Shown piece after piece: positions 8,980 through 15,892 of a stretch of 64,000 bases of DNA. Source of the DNA: an uncultured Clostridia bacterium (GTDB taxonomy: Bacteria > Bacillota > Clostridia > Christensenellales > Aristaeellaceae); contig CAKUOX010000001.1 in the NCBI GenBank assembly GCA_934670175.1, positions 25,662-89,661 on the forward strand, written 5' to 3'. The position numbers and the translations under genes were made by a program. The notes under the pieces are model-generated. The model was not told the origin of the DNA, searched no databases, and was given only the letters and a program-made list of their open reading frames with translations. Each line of letters starts with the position of its first letter. Position 1 is the first letter of the stretch.

Positions 8980-10613
8980 GCTTCAGCCACGCGGGCGCGA
9001 AGGACCGGCAGAGCCTTTCGGACGTGAGCCTCACAGTAAATCGCGGCGAATATCTGGTCGTCTGCGGGCGTAGCGGCAGCGGCAAGACTACGCTGCTGCG
9101 GCATCTGAAGACCGTGCTCACACCCGCGGGCAAGCGCAGCGGCGAAATTCTGTTCGGCGGCATTCCGCTTGAGCAGGTTTCCCAGCGCGATCAGGCGGCA
9201 AAGATTGGCTATGTGATGCAGAATCCGGATGAACAGATCGTGACCGACAAGGTGTGGCACGAGCTGGCCTTCGGGCTGGAGAGCCTGGGCTGCGACCAGA
9301 AAACCATGCGCCTGCGCGTGGCGGAAATGGCCTGCTATTTTGGCATTCAGGACTGGTTTCACCGCGACGTGGCAAACCTGTCGGGCGGCCAGAAGCAGCT
9401 GCTGAATCTGGCGTCGATCATGGCGATGCAGCCGGAGGTGCTGATTCTGGATGAACCTACCAGCCAGCTCGATCCCATCGCGGCCTCGGATTTTCTCAAT
9501 ACTGTGCGCAAAATCAATCTTGAACTGGGCACCACCGTGATCATCACGGAGCATCGCCTGGAGGATATTCTGCCCTATGCCGACCGCACCGTGGTGCTGG
9601 ATGCGGGGCAAATCATTGCCAATGGCACGCCGCGGGAGGTTTGCGACGCGCTGCATGCGCAGAATAATCCCATGTTTTCGGCAATGCCCACGCCCGTGCG
9701 CGCGTTCTACGGTGCGGGCGCGGCGGGTGAATGCCCGTTGACGGTGCGCGAGGGGCGCGCGTGGTTGACGCAGACCTTTGCCAATCGTCCGCTGCGCGCG
9801 TGCGAGCCGGAACCGGAAGCACCGTTGGGCGAGGAAATCGACGCGGCGATCTCGATGAAGGAGGTCTGGTTCCGTTACGAAAAGGACAGCCCGGATATAC
9901 TGCGCGGCGTGAACCTGAGCGTGCCGCGGGGCCAGCTGTTTGCCGTCGTGGGCGGCAACGGCGCCGGCAAATCTACGATGCTGAAGGCCGTCTGCGGTAC
10001 TTGCAGGGCATATCGCGGCAAGGTGCTGATCGACGGCAGACCGCTGAATAAGTATAAAAACGCAGAGCTGTTCCACGGAAAGCTTGCAATGCTGCCGCAG
10101 GATCCCAAGAGTCTGTTCGTGAAAAAAACGGTGCGCGAGGAGCTGGCGGAAATGAGCGGCGACGCGTCGGAAATCGAACGCGTTTCTGGACTGTGCCAAA
10201 TTGAACCGTTCATGGGCAGCCACCCCTACGACCTGTCCGGTGGCGAGCAGCAGCGCGCAGCGCTGGCCAAGGTGTTGCTGACGGAGCCGGCCATCCTGCT
10301 GCTGGACGAGCCCACCAAGGGTATCGACAGCTTTTTCAAACAGACCTTCGCCGAAATCCTGAAGCAGCTAAAGGCGCAGGGCATCACCATCGTGATGGTT
10401 TCGCACGATGTGGAATTTTGCGCGCGCTACGCCGATCTGGTGGGCATGTTCTTTGACGGCCAGCTGCTGACTGTGGACACGCCGCGCCGCTTCTTCGGTC
10501 AGAACAGCTTCTACACCTCCGCCGCCAACCGCATGAGCCGCTGCGTGTTCAAAAACGCGGTTTCCTGCGAGGACGTGATCGAGCTCTACCGGAAAAACAT
10601 GGAGGACGCATAA
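8952..10613 (+). CDS. ECF transporter fused double ATPase (A-A')
   Basis: A 553-residue protein with two ABC ATPase domains in one chain. Domain 1 has Walker A GRSGSGKTT near residue 38, signature LSGGQKQ near 142 and Walker B VLILDEPTSQLD. Domain 2 (from about residue 297) has Walker A GGNGAGKST, signature LSGGEQQRA and LLLDEPTKGID. The start is the ATG at 8952, inside the end of the EcfT gene; the longer open frame upstream is an overlap artefact. In most ECF systems EcfA and EcfA' are separate proteins; here they are fused. It powers import together with the neighbouring T and S components, the next gene beginning immediately after its stop. Confidence 0.92.
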   Translation: MAHFEIRNLSFSHAGAKDRQSLSDVSLTVNRGEYLVVCGRSGSGKTTLLRHLKTVLTPAGKRSGEILFGGIPLEQVSQRDQAAKIGYVMQNPDEQIVTDKVWHELAFGLESLGCDQKTMRLRVAEMACYFGIQDWFHRDVANLSGGQKQLLNLASIMAMQPEVLILDEPTSQLDPIAASDFLNTVRKINLELGTTVIITEHRLEDILPYADRTVVLDAGQIIANGTPREVCDALHAQNNPMFSAMPTPVRAFYGAGAAGECPLTVREGRAWLTQTFANRPLRACEPEPEAPLGEEIDAAISMKEVWFRYEKDSPDILRGVNLSVPRGQLFAVVGGNGAGKSTMLKAVCGTCRAYRGKVLIDGRPLNKYKNAELFHGKLAMLPQDPKSLFVKKTVREELAEMSGDASEIERVSGLCQIEPFMGSHPYDLSGGEQQRAALAKVLLTEPAILLLDEPTKGIDSFFKQTFAEILKQLKAQGITIVMVSHDVEFCARYADLVGMFFDGQLLTVDTPRRFFGQNSFYTSAANRMSRCVFKNAVSCEDVIELYRKNMEDA

Positions 10614-11303
10614 ATGAAGAAATCCACCATTGCGACGCTGATCGTATTCCTTGTGCTGATTCCGGCGACGCTGTTGCTGGGTAGAAGCCTGTCTGGGCGC
10701 AGCTATTATATCACCAGTACGCTGGTGATTGTAGAAATTCTGGTTCCGTTCATCATGGCCTTCGAGGGCAGAAAGCCGCAGGCACGCGAGCTGGTTGTTA
10801 TTGCCGTGATGTGCGCCATCGCCGTGGCGGCGCGCGCAGCTATACCGCTGCCGCACTTCAAACCGATGTTTGCCATCATTATCATTTCCGGCTTCGCCTT
10901 CGGCCCGGAAACAGGCTTTCTGGTGGGGGCGGTCAGCGCGTTTGCCAGCAATTTTTTCTATGGCCAGGGCGCGTATACGCCGTGGCAAATGATGGCCTAC
11001 GGCTCTGCCGGATTGGTGGCGGGCCTGTTTTTTCAGCGGGGTTGGCTCAAACGCGGAAGACTGCAGATGGCTATATTCGGCGCGGCCTGCGTGCTGCTGA
11101 TTGTCGGCCCGCTGCTGGATACCTGCTCGGTGTTTCTGACGCTCACTGAAATCACGCCGAAGACCGCGTGGCCGCTGTATTTGTCGGGCCTGCCGGTAAA
11201 TGCCAGCCAGGCGGCGTGTACCTTCATTACGATACTGCTGCTGGGCGAGCCGTTGCTGGAAAAACTGGATCGGGTCAAGCTGAAATTTGGACTTACGGAG
11301 TAA
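10614..11303 (+). CDS. ECF transporter substrate-binding (S) component
   Basis: A 229-residue, six-helix-type hydrophobic protein that starts directly after the ATPase stop. The stretch GFAFGPETGFLVGAVSAFAS and the following GQGAYTPWQMMAYG are typical of ECF S components, where a Gly/Ala-rich surface on the first helices docks onto EcfT. The S component sets substrate specificity, which I cannot read from sequence alone. Its partners are the double ATPase upstream and the two EcfT proteins at 8095 and 11309. Because DUF4430 proteins share the operon, a corrinoid or related cofactor is the leading guess. Confidence 0.85.
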   Translation: MKKSTIATLIVFLVLIPATLLLGRSLSGRSYYITSTLVIVEILVPFIMAFEGRKPQARELVVIAVMCAIAVAARAAIPLPHFKPMFAIIIISGFAFGPETGFLVGAVSAFASNFFYGQGAYTPWQMMAYGSAGLVAGLFFQRGWLKRGRLQMAIFGAACVLLIVGPLLDTCSVFLTLTEITPKTAWPLYLSGLPVNASQAACTFITILLLGEPLLEKLDRVKLKFGLTE

Positions 11304-11308
11304 ATAAC

Positions 11309-12193
11309 ATGGGTTTTCTGGCCTGCCATCCTGCAATCAATTTCATTTATTTTGCGTGCGTGATTGCCGCGGCGCTGCTGATTCGGCATCCGGCGTATCT
11401 GGCCATATCGCTCGTTTGCGCGTTTGCTTACGCAGTCAAGCTGAAGCGGGCGCGTGGCGCGGCGTTTGGGCTATGCCTGCTGCCCTGTGCGCTTGCCTTT
11501 GCGCTGTGGTACGCCAGCTATCATCATTTCGGTGTCACGGTGCTTCGCCAGAATTTTGTGCAGAACAATATCACGCTGGAATCGCTGGCCTGTGGGCTGG
11601 CAATCGGCGTTGCGGCGGCGGCAGCCATGCTGTGGCTTTCCTGCGTGCACGCGGTGCTGACCGCCGATAAGGTGGTCTATCTGTTTGGACGGGTCAGCCC
11701 GCGGCTCTCGCTGTTCCTGGCAATTCTTCTAAGAATGGTTCCGCGCATCGGCCGTCAGGCACGCAAGATTAACACTGCCCGCCGCGGTATCGGCCGGGGT
11801 GCAAATCAGGGGAATGCCTTTCAGCGCCTGCGTAATGCGCTGAAAATCTTTTCCATACTGATTACATGGACGATTGAAATGCTGACTGGCGCATCGGAGT
11901 CCATGCGTAGCCGTGGCAGCAGCTTGCGCGGTCGAACCGCATTTTCCATTTATCGCTTCGATAATCGCGATCGCGCGTATGTGATTGCATTGTTTGCGCT
12001 GATGACGGTGCTTGGCATGAGCGTTTTGCTGCGGCAGGGCTACGTGCGCTATGCGCCCGCCATTCGCTTGCCGCGCGTCACGCCGATGTCGTATGCCTTT
12101 TATCTGGCCTACGCGTTGCTTTGCCTGATGCCGCTGCTGCTTGATGTATTTACTGAGTGGCGCTTCCGCCGCGCGAGGGGAAGAGTGTTTTAA
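11309..12193 (+). CDS. Second ECF transporter transmembrane (T) component
   Basis: The start is the ATG at 11309, 5 bp after the S component stop; the protein has 294 residues, the same as the first EcfT. It carries the same two coupling motifs, NTARRGIGRG near residue 154 and MRSRGSSLRGR near residue 197, and has hydrophobic helices in the N-terminal half and near the C-terminus. Two T components for one fused ATPase is unusual for a dedicated (group I) ECF operon; they may form a heterodimeric scaffold, each binding one ATPase half. This is the last gene before the AT-richer spacer and the integrated element. Confidence 0.88.
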   Translation: MGFLACHPAINFIYFACVIAAALLIRHPAYLAISLVCAFAYAVKLKRARGAAFGLCLLPCALAFALWYASYHHFGVTVLRQNFVQNNITLESLACGLAIGVAAAAAMLWLSCVHAVLTADKVVYLFGRVSPRLSLFLAILLRMVPRIGRQARKINTARRGIGRGANQGNAFQRLRNALKIFSILITWTIEMLTGASESMRSRGSSLRGRTAFSIYRFDNRDRAYVIALFALMTVLGMSVLLRQGYVRYAPAIRLPRVTPMSYAFYLAYALLCLMPLLLDVFTEWRFRRARGRVF

Positions 12194-12651
12194 TCCCATA
12201 TGAGCAAAACCGATAATACCTTATCCAATGCCAATACTACGCCTGTCAGTTATCCTGACCGCATTCCATCATAACTCATTCTGGTAAATAATGCCTTTCT
12301 GATCAAAAAGGATGTCTTTGGCAAACTGCCGTAACTCAATTAAAAATGATCGAAAGCCGTAACATGGCGGCGAGTCCTATATATATCACAGCCAGTGAGG
12401 TCACGCAGCATTGTGTGCTACTGTCTGCGCTTGTATCAGCTGATTTTGGCCATAGCGACGGTTACAAATAATCGCACCACAGCCGTTAATAAATAGTTAA
12501 ATCTCTGTGCTTTTTACCTTTGGATCATTGATGACCAGAGGTGGAATTATCATCTATCTATCTATGACATTTTGCAAGTCATGACATAAATCATGACACA
12601 AGCTTTGAAAAATGCCGTGTTTTCAGGGGTTTTAGAGCCCCATCAAAGTAG
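12194..12651. other. Gene-free, AT-richer spacer left of the integrated element
   Basis: No supported gene. The base composition is visibly more AT-rich than the ECF genes before it. Two tiny open frames (from 12200, 24 codons; from 12364, 36 codons) have no ribosome site or recognisable product. A near-repeat TCATGACA occurs twice around 12577-12597. It ends exactly at a tRNA-3'-end-like attachment core but contains no tRNA body, so it may be the scar of an earlier insertion. That origin is inference. Confidence 0.5.
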
Positions 12652-12674
12652 TTCAAGTCCTGTTTCCCGCACCA
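12652..12674 (+). repeat. attL core, resembles the 3' end of a tRNA
   Basis: This 23-bp sequence is identical to 27428-27450. It reads TTCAAGTCC...CCCGCACCA, i.e. a T-loop, acceptor 3' strand and CCA, as in bacterial leucine-type tRNAs. The bases before it do not form the T-stem 5' strand or any tRNA body, so there is no intact tRNA here. It marks the left end of the element. Confidence 0.85.
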
Positions 12675-12733
12675 GCTAAAAGCCTTGAAAGCATTGAGTT
12701 TTCAGGGCTTTTTCTTTGTCTATTTGCCCTGAT

Positions 12734-12818
12734 TACCCTTTATTTTACCCTTTACAGCATTGCATACCCTTTAACGGTGCAAGCGTAACGGGATTGAATT
12801 CAATGTCAGTACCCTTTA
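12734..12818 (+). repeat. Four integrase arm-type direct repeats
   Basis: TACCCTTTA occurs at 12734-12742, 12746-12754, 12765-12773 and 12810-12818, between the attL core and the end of the integrase gene. A fifth perfect copy is at 27306-27314 and a variant at 27294-27302, next to attR. Same-orientation repeats at both ends of an element are typical binding sites for the N-terminal arm domain of tyrosine integrases. Binding itself is inferred. Confidence 0.6.
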
Positions 12819-12826
12819 TTTTTCAA

Positions 12827-14002
12827 TCAGGCGTTGGGTATCGCCTTGATGAACGCCTGCATTCTGTCTGCACTGGCGCGTTTCATTGTGTCGGTAACGT
12901 GTCCGTATTGGTCGAGCGTAAATGCCGCTGTATGGTGTCCGAGGTTTTCTTGTACTGTCTTAACGTCATCCCCTGACCGCAGGGAATTGACGGCGTAGGT
13001 GTGGCGCAGGTCATGAAACCGCAGGTTCTCAATTCCAGAATCACGCAATGCTTTCTGCATCAACTTCCAGACCCCGCTTTGTGTCAGATGCCCGCCTGTG
13101 TCATTCGTGAACACAAGGTTCGGAAATCCGCCATCGTCCCATGCTACCCCGGCAATCAACCGTTGCTGCATCTGTTGGATGCGGTGTTCCTTCAAAAGTT
13201 GCATGACATACGGCGCAGGGGTGATTGTGCGCGGCTTGTCATTTTTCAGTGTTCCAAAGGCGTATTTCTGACCCTTCATGCGTGGGGGTGTCAACTGCTT
13301 GCAGATATACAGCGTCCCTTCATCAAAGTTGACGCAATCCCAAGTCAGACCGAGAATTTCACCCGACCGCAAGCCTGTGAATACATCGACCTTGAACAGC
13401 GTTTCGTACCTGTGTCCCTTGATTGCATCAAGGAAGGTGGATATTTCCGGCGTATCCAGCGGGCGGATTTCCTTCTTTATGATGCGGGGAAGGATACACC
13501 CCTCTGCCGGATTCGTCCGTAGGTATCCCATGCGTACCGCGATCTGCAACGCTTTGTGCAAGCAACCATGTAGATTCTTGATGGTCTTTGCACTCAATCC
13601 CTGTTCCTGCAACTGATTGTACAGGTGTTGAATCTGTGGCGGTTGCAGTGCAGACAACTTCATAGCCCCCAAAGCCGGAATGATGTGGTTATTTACATGA
13701 CGTGTGTAATTTGCCACCGTTCCGGCTTTTACATTGCCGAGATAGTCCTTGATCCATGTGTTCATCCATCCCGCAACCGTCATTTTTGTAGGTTCAAAGT
13801 ATGTCCCTTCATCAATGGATTGCGAAATTTGTTGCAATTTCTGCCGCACGTCCTTCTGTGTTGCACCGTAAACAGATTTTTGAATCTGCTTTCCTGTGCC
13901 GGGATCACGGCCTAATGTGTACCGTGCTTCCCATGTTCCGTCTTTGCGCTGGCGGATGGTTCCTTCCCCCTGCGCACGCCTTGTGGTGGATTTTCTGGGC
14001 AT
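12827..14002 (-). CDS. int: Tyrosine integrase of the satellite
   Basis: A 391-residue site-specific recombinase. Residues ~10-60 form the AP2-like arm-DNA-binding domain (GTIRQRKDGTWEARYT), ~70-165 the SAM-like core-binding domain, and ~180-385 the catalytic domain with R212 (TGLRSGE), H330/R333 (HDLRHTY), H356 (LGHH) and the nucleophile Y366 (LDQYGHV). All catalytic residues are present, so it should be active. It lies just inside attL and reads toward it, the usual arrangement, and starts directly after the stop of the upstream zinc-finger gene, so the two are probably co-transcribed. Confidence 0.95.
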   Translation of the reverse strand: MPRKSTTRRAQGEGTIRQRKDGTWEARYTLGRDPGTGKQIQKSVYGATQKDVRQKLQQISQSIDEGTYFEPTKMTVAGWMNTWIKDYLGNVKAGTVANYTRHVNNHIIPALGAMKLSALQPPQIQHLYNQLQEQGLSAKTIKNLHGCLHKALQIAVRMGYLRTNPAEGCILPRIIKKEIRPLDTPEISTFLDAIKGHRYETLFKVDVFTGLRSGEILGLTWDCVNFDEGTLYICKQLTPPRMKGQKYAFGTLKNDKPRTITPAPYVMQLLKEHRIQQMQQRLIAGVAWDDGGFPNLVFTNDTGGHLTQSGVWKLMQKALRDSGIENLRFHDLRHTYAVNSLRSGDDVKTVQENLGHHTAAFTLDQYGHVTDTMKRASADRMQAFIKAIPNA

Positions 14003-14812
14003 TCAATCAGTCCTTTCTTTTGCACTTTTCTGTGCTATTTCTGCAATCCGCTTATTCTTGCGGGAACGCTGGGATTTATTGCGCTGGCAAGTTTCGCATT
14101 GAGTGTTGTTCCTGCGCATTTTCGCAAAGGGTTTTCCGCACACTTCACATACGCCCACATAGGGTGCATCGGCGGAAACACACAGGAAGAACATATGCGC
14201 TTTTGCCACAGCCATATAATCCGCACATTCCAGATAGAAGGTGGGCGGATAGCATTCAAAATTGGGGCGCAGTTTGACATTCATTGTCAGCATACGCACA
14301 TGCAGACTTTCCTTGCAGGTTTCAAGGGGCGTATCTGTATAGGGGTTTTCTTTTGTCGTATCATCACAACTGAGCCTGCGCCACAGCATATAGCATTGGT
14401 ACAGGTCATGAAGCTGATTATAGAAAGAATCAATGCGGAAACCAACTATGCCGTATTTGCTCCATATGCTATCTGCATCGGCAATGCTACCGTCTGAACC
14501 GCCTGTCTCCATGGGCGTACCGTTCGCAATACACCAATTCATGATGTAGGATTCATCAAGATTCGTGATGCGCTCTTCTACATGACCATATAGGTTCGGC
14601 GTAAGCTGTTCATACAGTACAAGCAGGGACACAAGCATGGTTGTGCTGCTCATTTTATCCATTTTGAACGTTTCTTTCTCGTCGCCAATTCGTCCCGCAC
14701 CGATAATATACAAATGCCCGTCGATCTGTTCAACGGTATAGGTTTTGAATTTCGATGCGCAGCAAGTGAGCGACTGTGCGGAATAATCCATTATTAGGTT
14801 CCCCGGTTTCAT
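14003..14812 (-). CDS. Unknown protein with C-terminal CGNR-like zinc finger, upstream of int
   Basis: A 269-residue protein that I do not recognise as a whole. The start ATG at 14812 has GGAGG 8 bp upstream. The C-terminal ~50 residues contain CEVCGKPF followed by CETCQRN and a very basic tail, a two-CxxC zinc ribbon similar to CGNR-type fingers, so nucleic-acid binding is likely. The rest has no signal peptide or membrane segment. It is divergent from the excisionase-like gene and runs directly into int with no gap. By position it could be the switch regulator of the element, but no helix-turn-helix is visible, so this is a guess. Confidence 0.6.
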   Translation of the reverse strand: MKPGNLIMDYSAQSLTCCASKFKTYTVEQIDGHLYIIGAGRIGDEKETFKMDKMSSTTMLVSLLVLYEQLTPNLYGHVEERITNLDESYIMNWCIANGTPMETGGSDGSIADADSIWSKYGIVGFRIDSFYNQLHDLYQCYMLWRRLSCDDTTKENPYTDTPLETCKESLHVRMLTMNVKLRPNFECYPPTFYLECADYMAVAKAHMFFLCVSADAPYVGVCEVCGKPFAKMRRNNTQCETCQRNKSQRSRKNKRIAEIAQKSAKERTD

Positions 14813-14878
14813 GTCGCGCCCTCCATTTCTGCAACCAACGTTGCAACTGATAAAGCCTGTTTAGCAACCGTTTGAGCA

Positions 14879-14921
14879 TTGATTCGGTTGTGCATTTATG
14901 ATACCATAGAATCGAACCGAA
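14879..14921 (+). promoter_or_regulatory. Candidate promoter and operator of the rightward satellite operon
   Basis: TTGATT (14879-14884) and a weak TACCAT (14902-14907) with 17-bp spacing lie 38 bp before the excisionase-like start. An inverted repeat TTCGGTT (14883-14889) / AACCGAA (14915-14921) brackets the -10 region, so it could be a repressor operator in this divergent control region. A further GCAAC/GTTGC repeat lies near 14831-14844. Inferred from pattern only. Confidence 0.45.
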
Positions 14922-14944
14922 GTCAATAGGAGGTACAGCGTTCT

Positions 14945-15151
14945 ATGGAAGAAAAGAAAGAAAAAATGTGTATGACCGTCCCGGAAGTGGCGCAGGTCAT
15001 GGGCATAAGTCGCCCCACGGCCTACATGCTGGCAAACCGCAAGGACTTTCCGGCAATCCGGCTGGGCAAGCGCATTCTCATTCCCCGCGAGCCGTTTGAA
15101 ACATGGCTCAAAAACTCAGTTACACAGGGGCGTTGCGACATTCCCCTTTAA
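14945..15151 (+). CDS. Excisionase-like small helix-turn-helix protein
   Basis: A 68-residue protein with a MerR/AlpA-like winged helix-turn-helix: MTVPEVAQVMGISRPTAY is the HTH and FPAIRLGKRILIP the wing. Such proteins are excisionases or AlpA-type activators in phages and satellites. AGGAGGT at 14928-14934 is its ribosome site. It is the first gene of the rightward operon and divergent from the int operon, the usual place for a directionality factor. Which of the two roles it plays cannot be told from sequence. Confidence 0.85.
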   Translation: MEEKKEKMCMTVPEVAQVMGISRPTAYMLANRKDFPAIRLGKRILIPREPFETWLKNSVTQGRCDIPL

Positions 15152-15334
15152 CTGAAAACGTGGCTGCACAAACACGATAAACCCAAACCCCAGTGTGCAG
15201 GGCGGTACGCGCGTTATAGCGGGTAAGCGGCTTCTGGCGTGAATCGGTGAAAGCCCGGACAGCAGGCAGGAGCGACAAGCCGAGACAGTTGAATAGGAAA
15301 TCCATCACACACAACAAGGACGGAAAGGAGTATT
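15152..15334 (+). other. Spacer with possible RNA structure between excisionase and primase genes
   Basis: A 183-bp region with no supported gene. It has a short inverted repeat CTGCACA / TGTGCAG (around 15162-15201) and complementary GGCTT / AAGCC blocks, and ends with the ribosome site AAAGGAG before the primase start. It could be a structured leader or hold regulatory sites; I recognise no known RNA family. Confidence 0.35.
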
Positions 15335-15892
15335 ATGCAGACCATTACCATATACACAGCGGATTGCAGGGGCAATGCCCGAAACAAGAGCTATCCGCAC
15401 AGAATGGAGATTCACAGCGCAGCAGACCTTGCACACGCTGTACAGTTTGATCATGTATGTGCCACCTATGGCGATGCAAAGGAATTGAACCGTGGCAACG
15501 AATATACCATCCGCAATAAGCGCAGCGTAGAAACGTTCATCAAGGCGGACTGCCTGCCCATGGATTTAGATAACGACCACAGCGAAAACCCGGACGAATG
15601 GAAAACGCTGGATGATGTAAAGGCGGCTTTTCCCGGCGTGATGTTCTATGCGGTAACATCCCGCCATCACATGAAAGCCAAGGAAAAGAGCGACGGCATA
15701 CACGCCCCGCGCCCGAAATATCATCTGTACTTTCCCATAGATGAAGAAACCGACCCTGTGAAGTATGCTGCCATGAAAGCGGAGATGTTCAGGCGGTTTC
15801 CGGCATTCGATGATAAAGCCCTTGACGCAGCGCGGTTTCTGTTCGGCGTGGACGGCGCAACGGTTATCACAGTGGATGGTGATAACGCATGA
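15335..15892 (+). CDS. Archaeo-eukaryotic-type primase domain protein (PrimPol-like)
   Basis: A 185-residue protein with the motifs of the AEP primase superfamily: the acidic pair D77 and D79 in PMDLDND, the basic/His motif in PRPKYHLYFP (H130), and a third acid around D164 (ALDAARFLFG). It would make primers for replication of the element. It overlaps the next gene by 4 bp (ATGA), and the next protein begins with the primase C-terminal domain, so what is a single primase-helicase in many satellites is split into two coupled proteins here. The AAAGGAG ribosome site precedes ATG 15335. Confidence 0.8.
   Translation: MQTITIYTADCRGNARNKSYPHRMEIHSAADLAHAVQFDHVCATYGDAKELNRGNEYTIRNKRSVETFIKADCLPMDLDNDHSENPDEWKTLDDVKAAFPGVMFYAVTSRHHMKAKEKSDGIHAPRPKYHLYFPIDEETDPVKYAAMKAEMFRRFPAFDDKALDAARFLFGVDGATVITVDGDNA

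Noticed and set aside
12600..12674. Complete tRNA-Leu at attL
   Set aside because: The T-loop and CCA end are there, but no T-stem 5' strand, anticodon arm or acceptor 5' strand can be found upstream.
15255..15285. B12-box-like AGGCAGGAG in the satellite spacer
   Set aside because: Only the first half matches; the remaining conserved parts of a cobalamin riboswitch are missing and the downstream gene is a primase.
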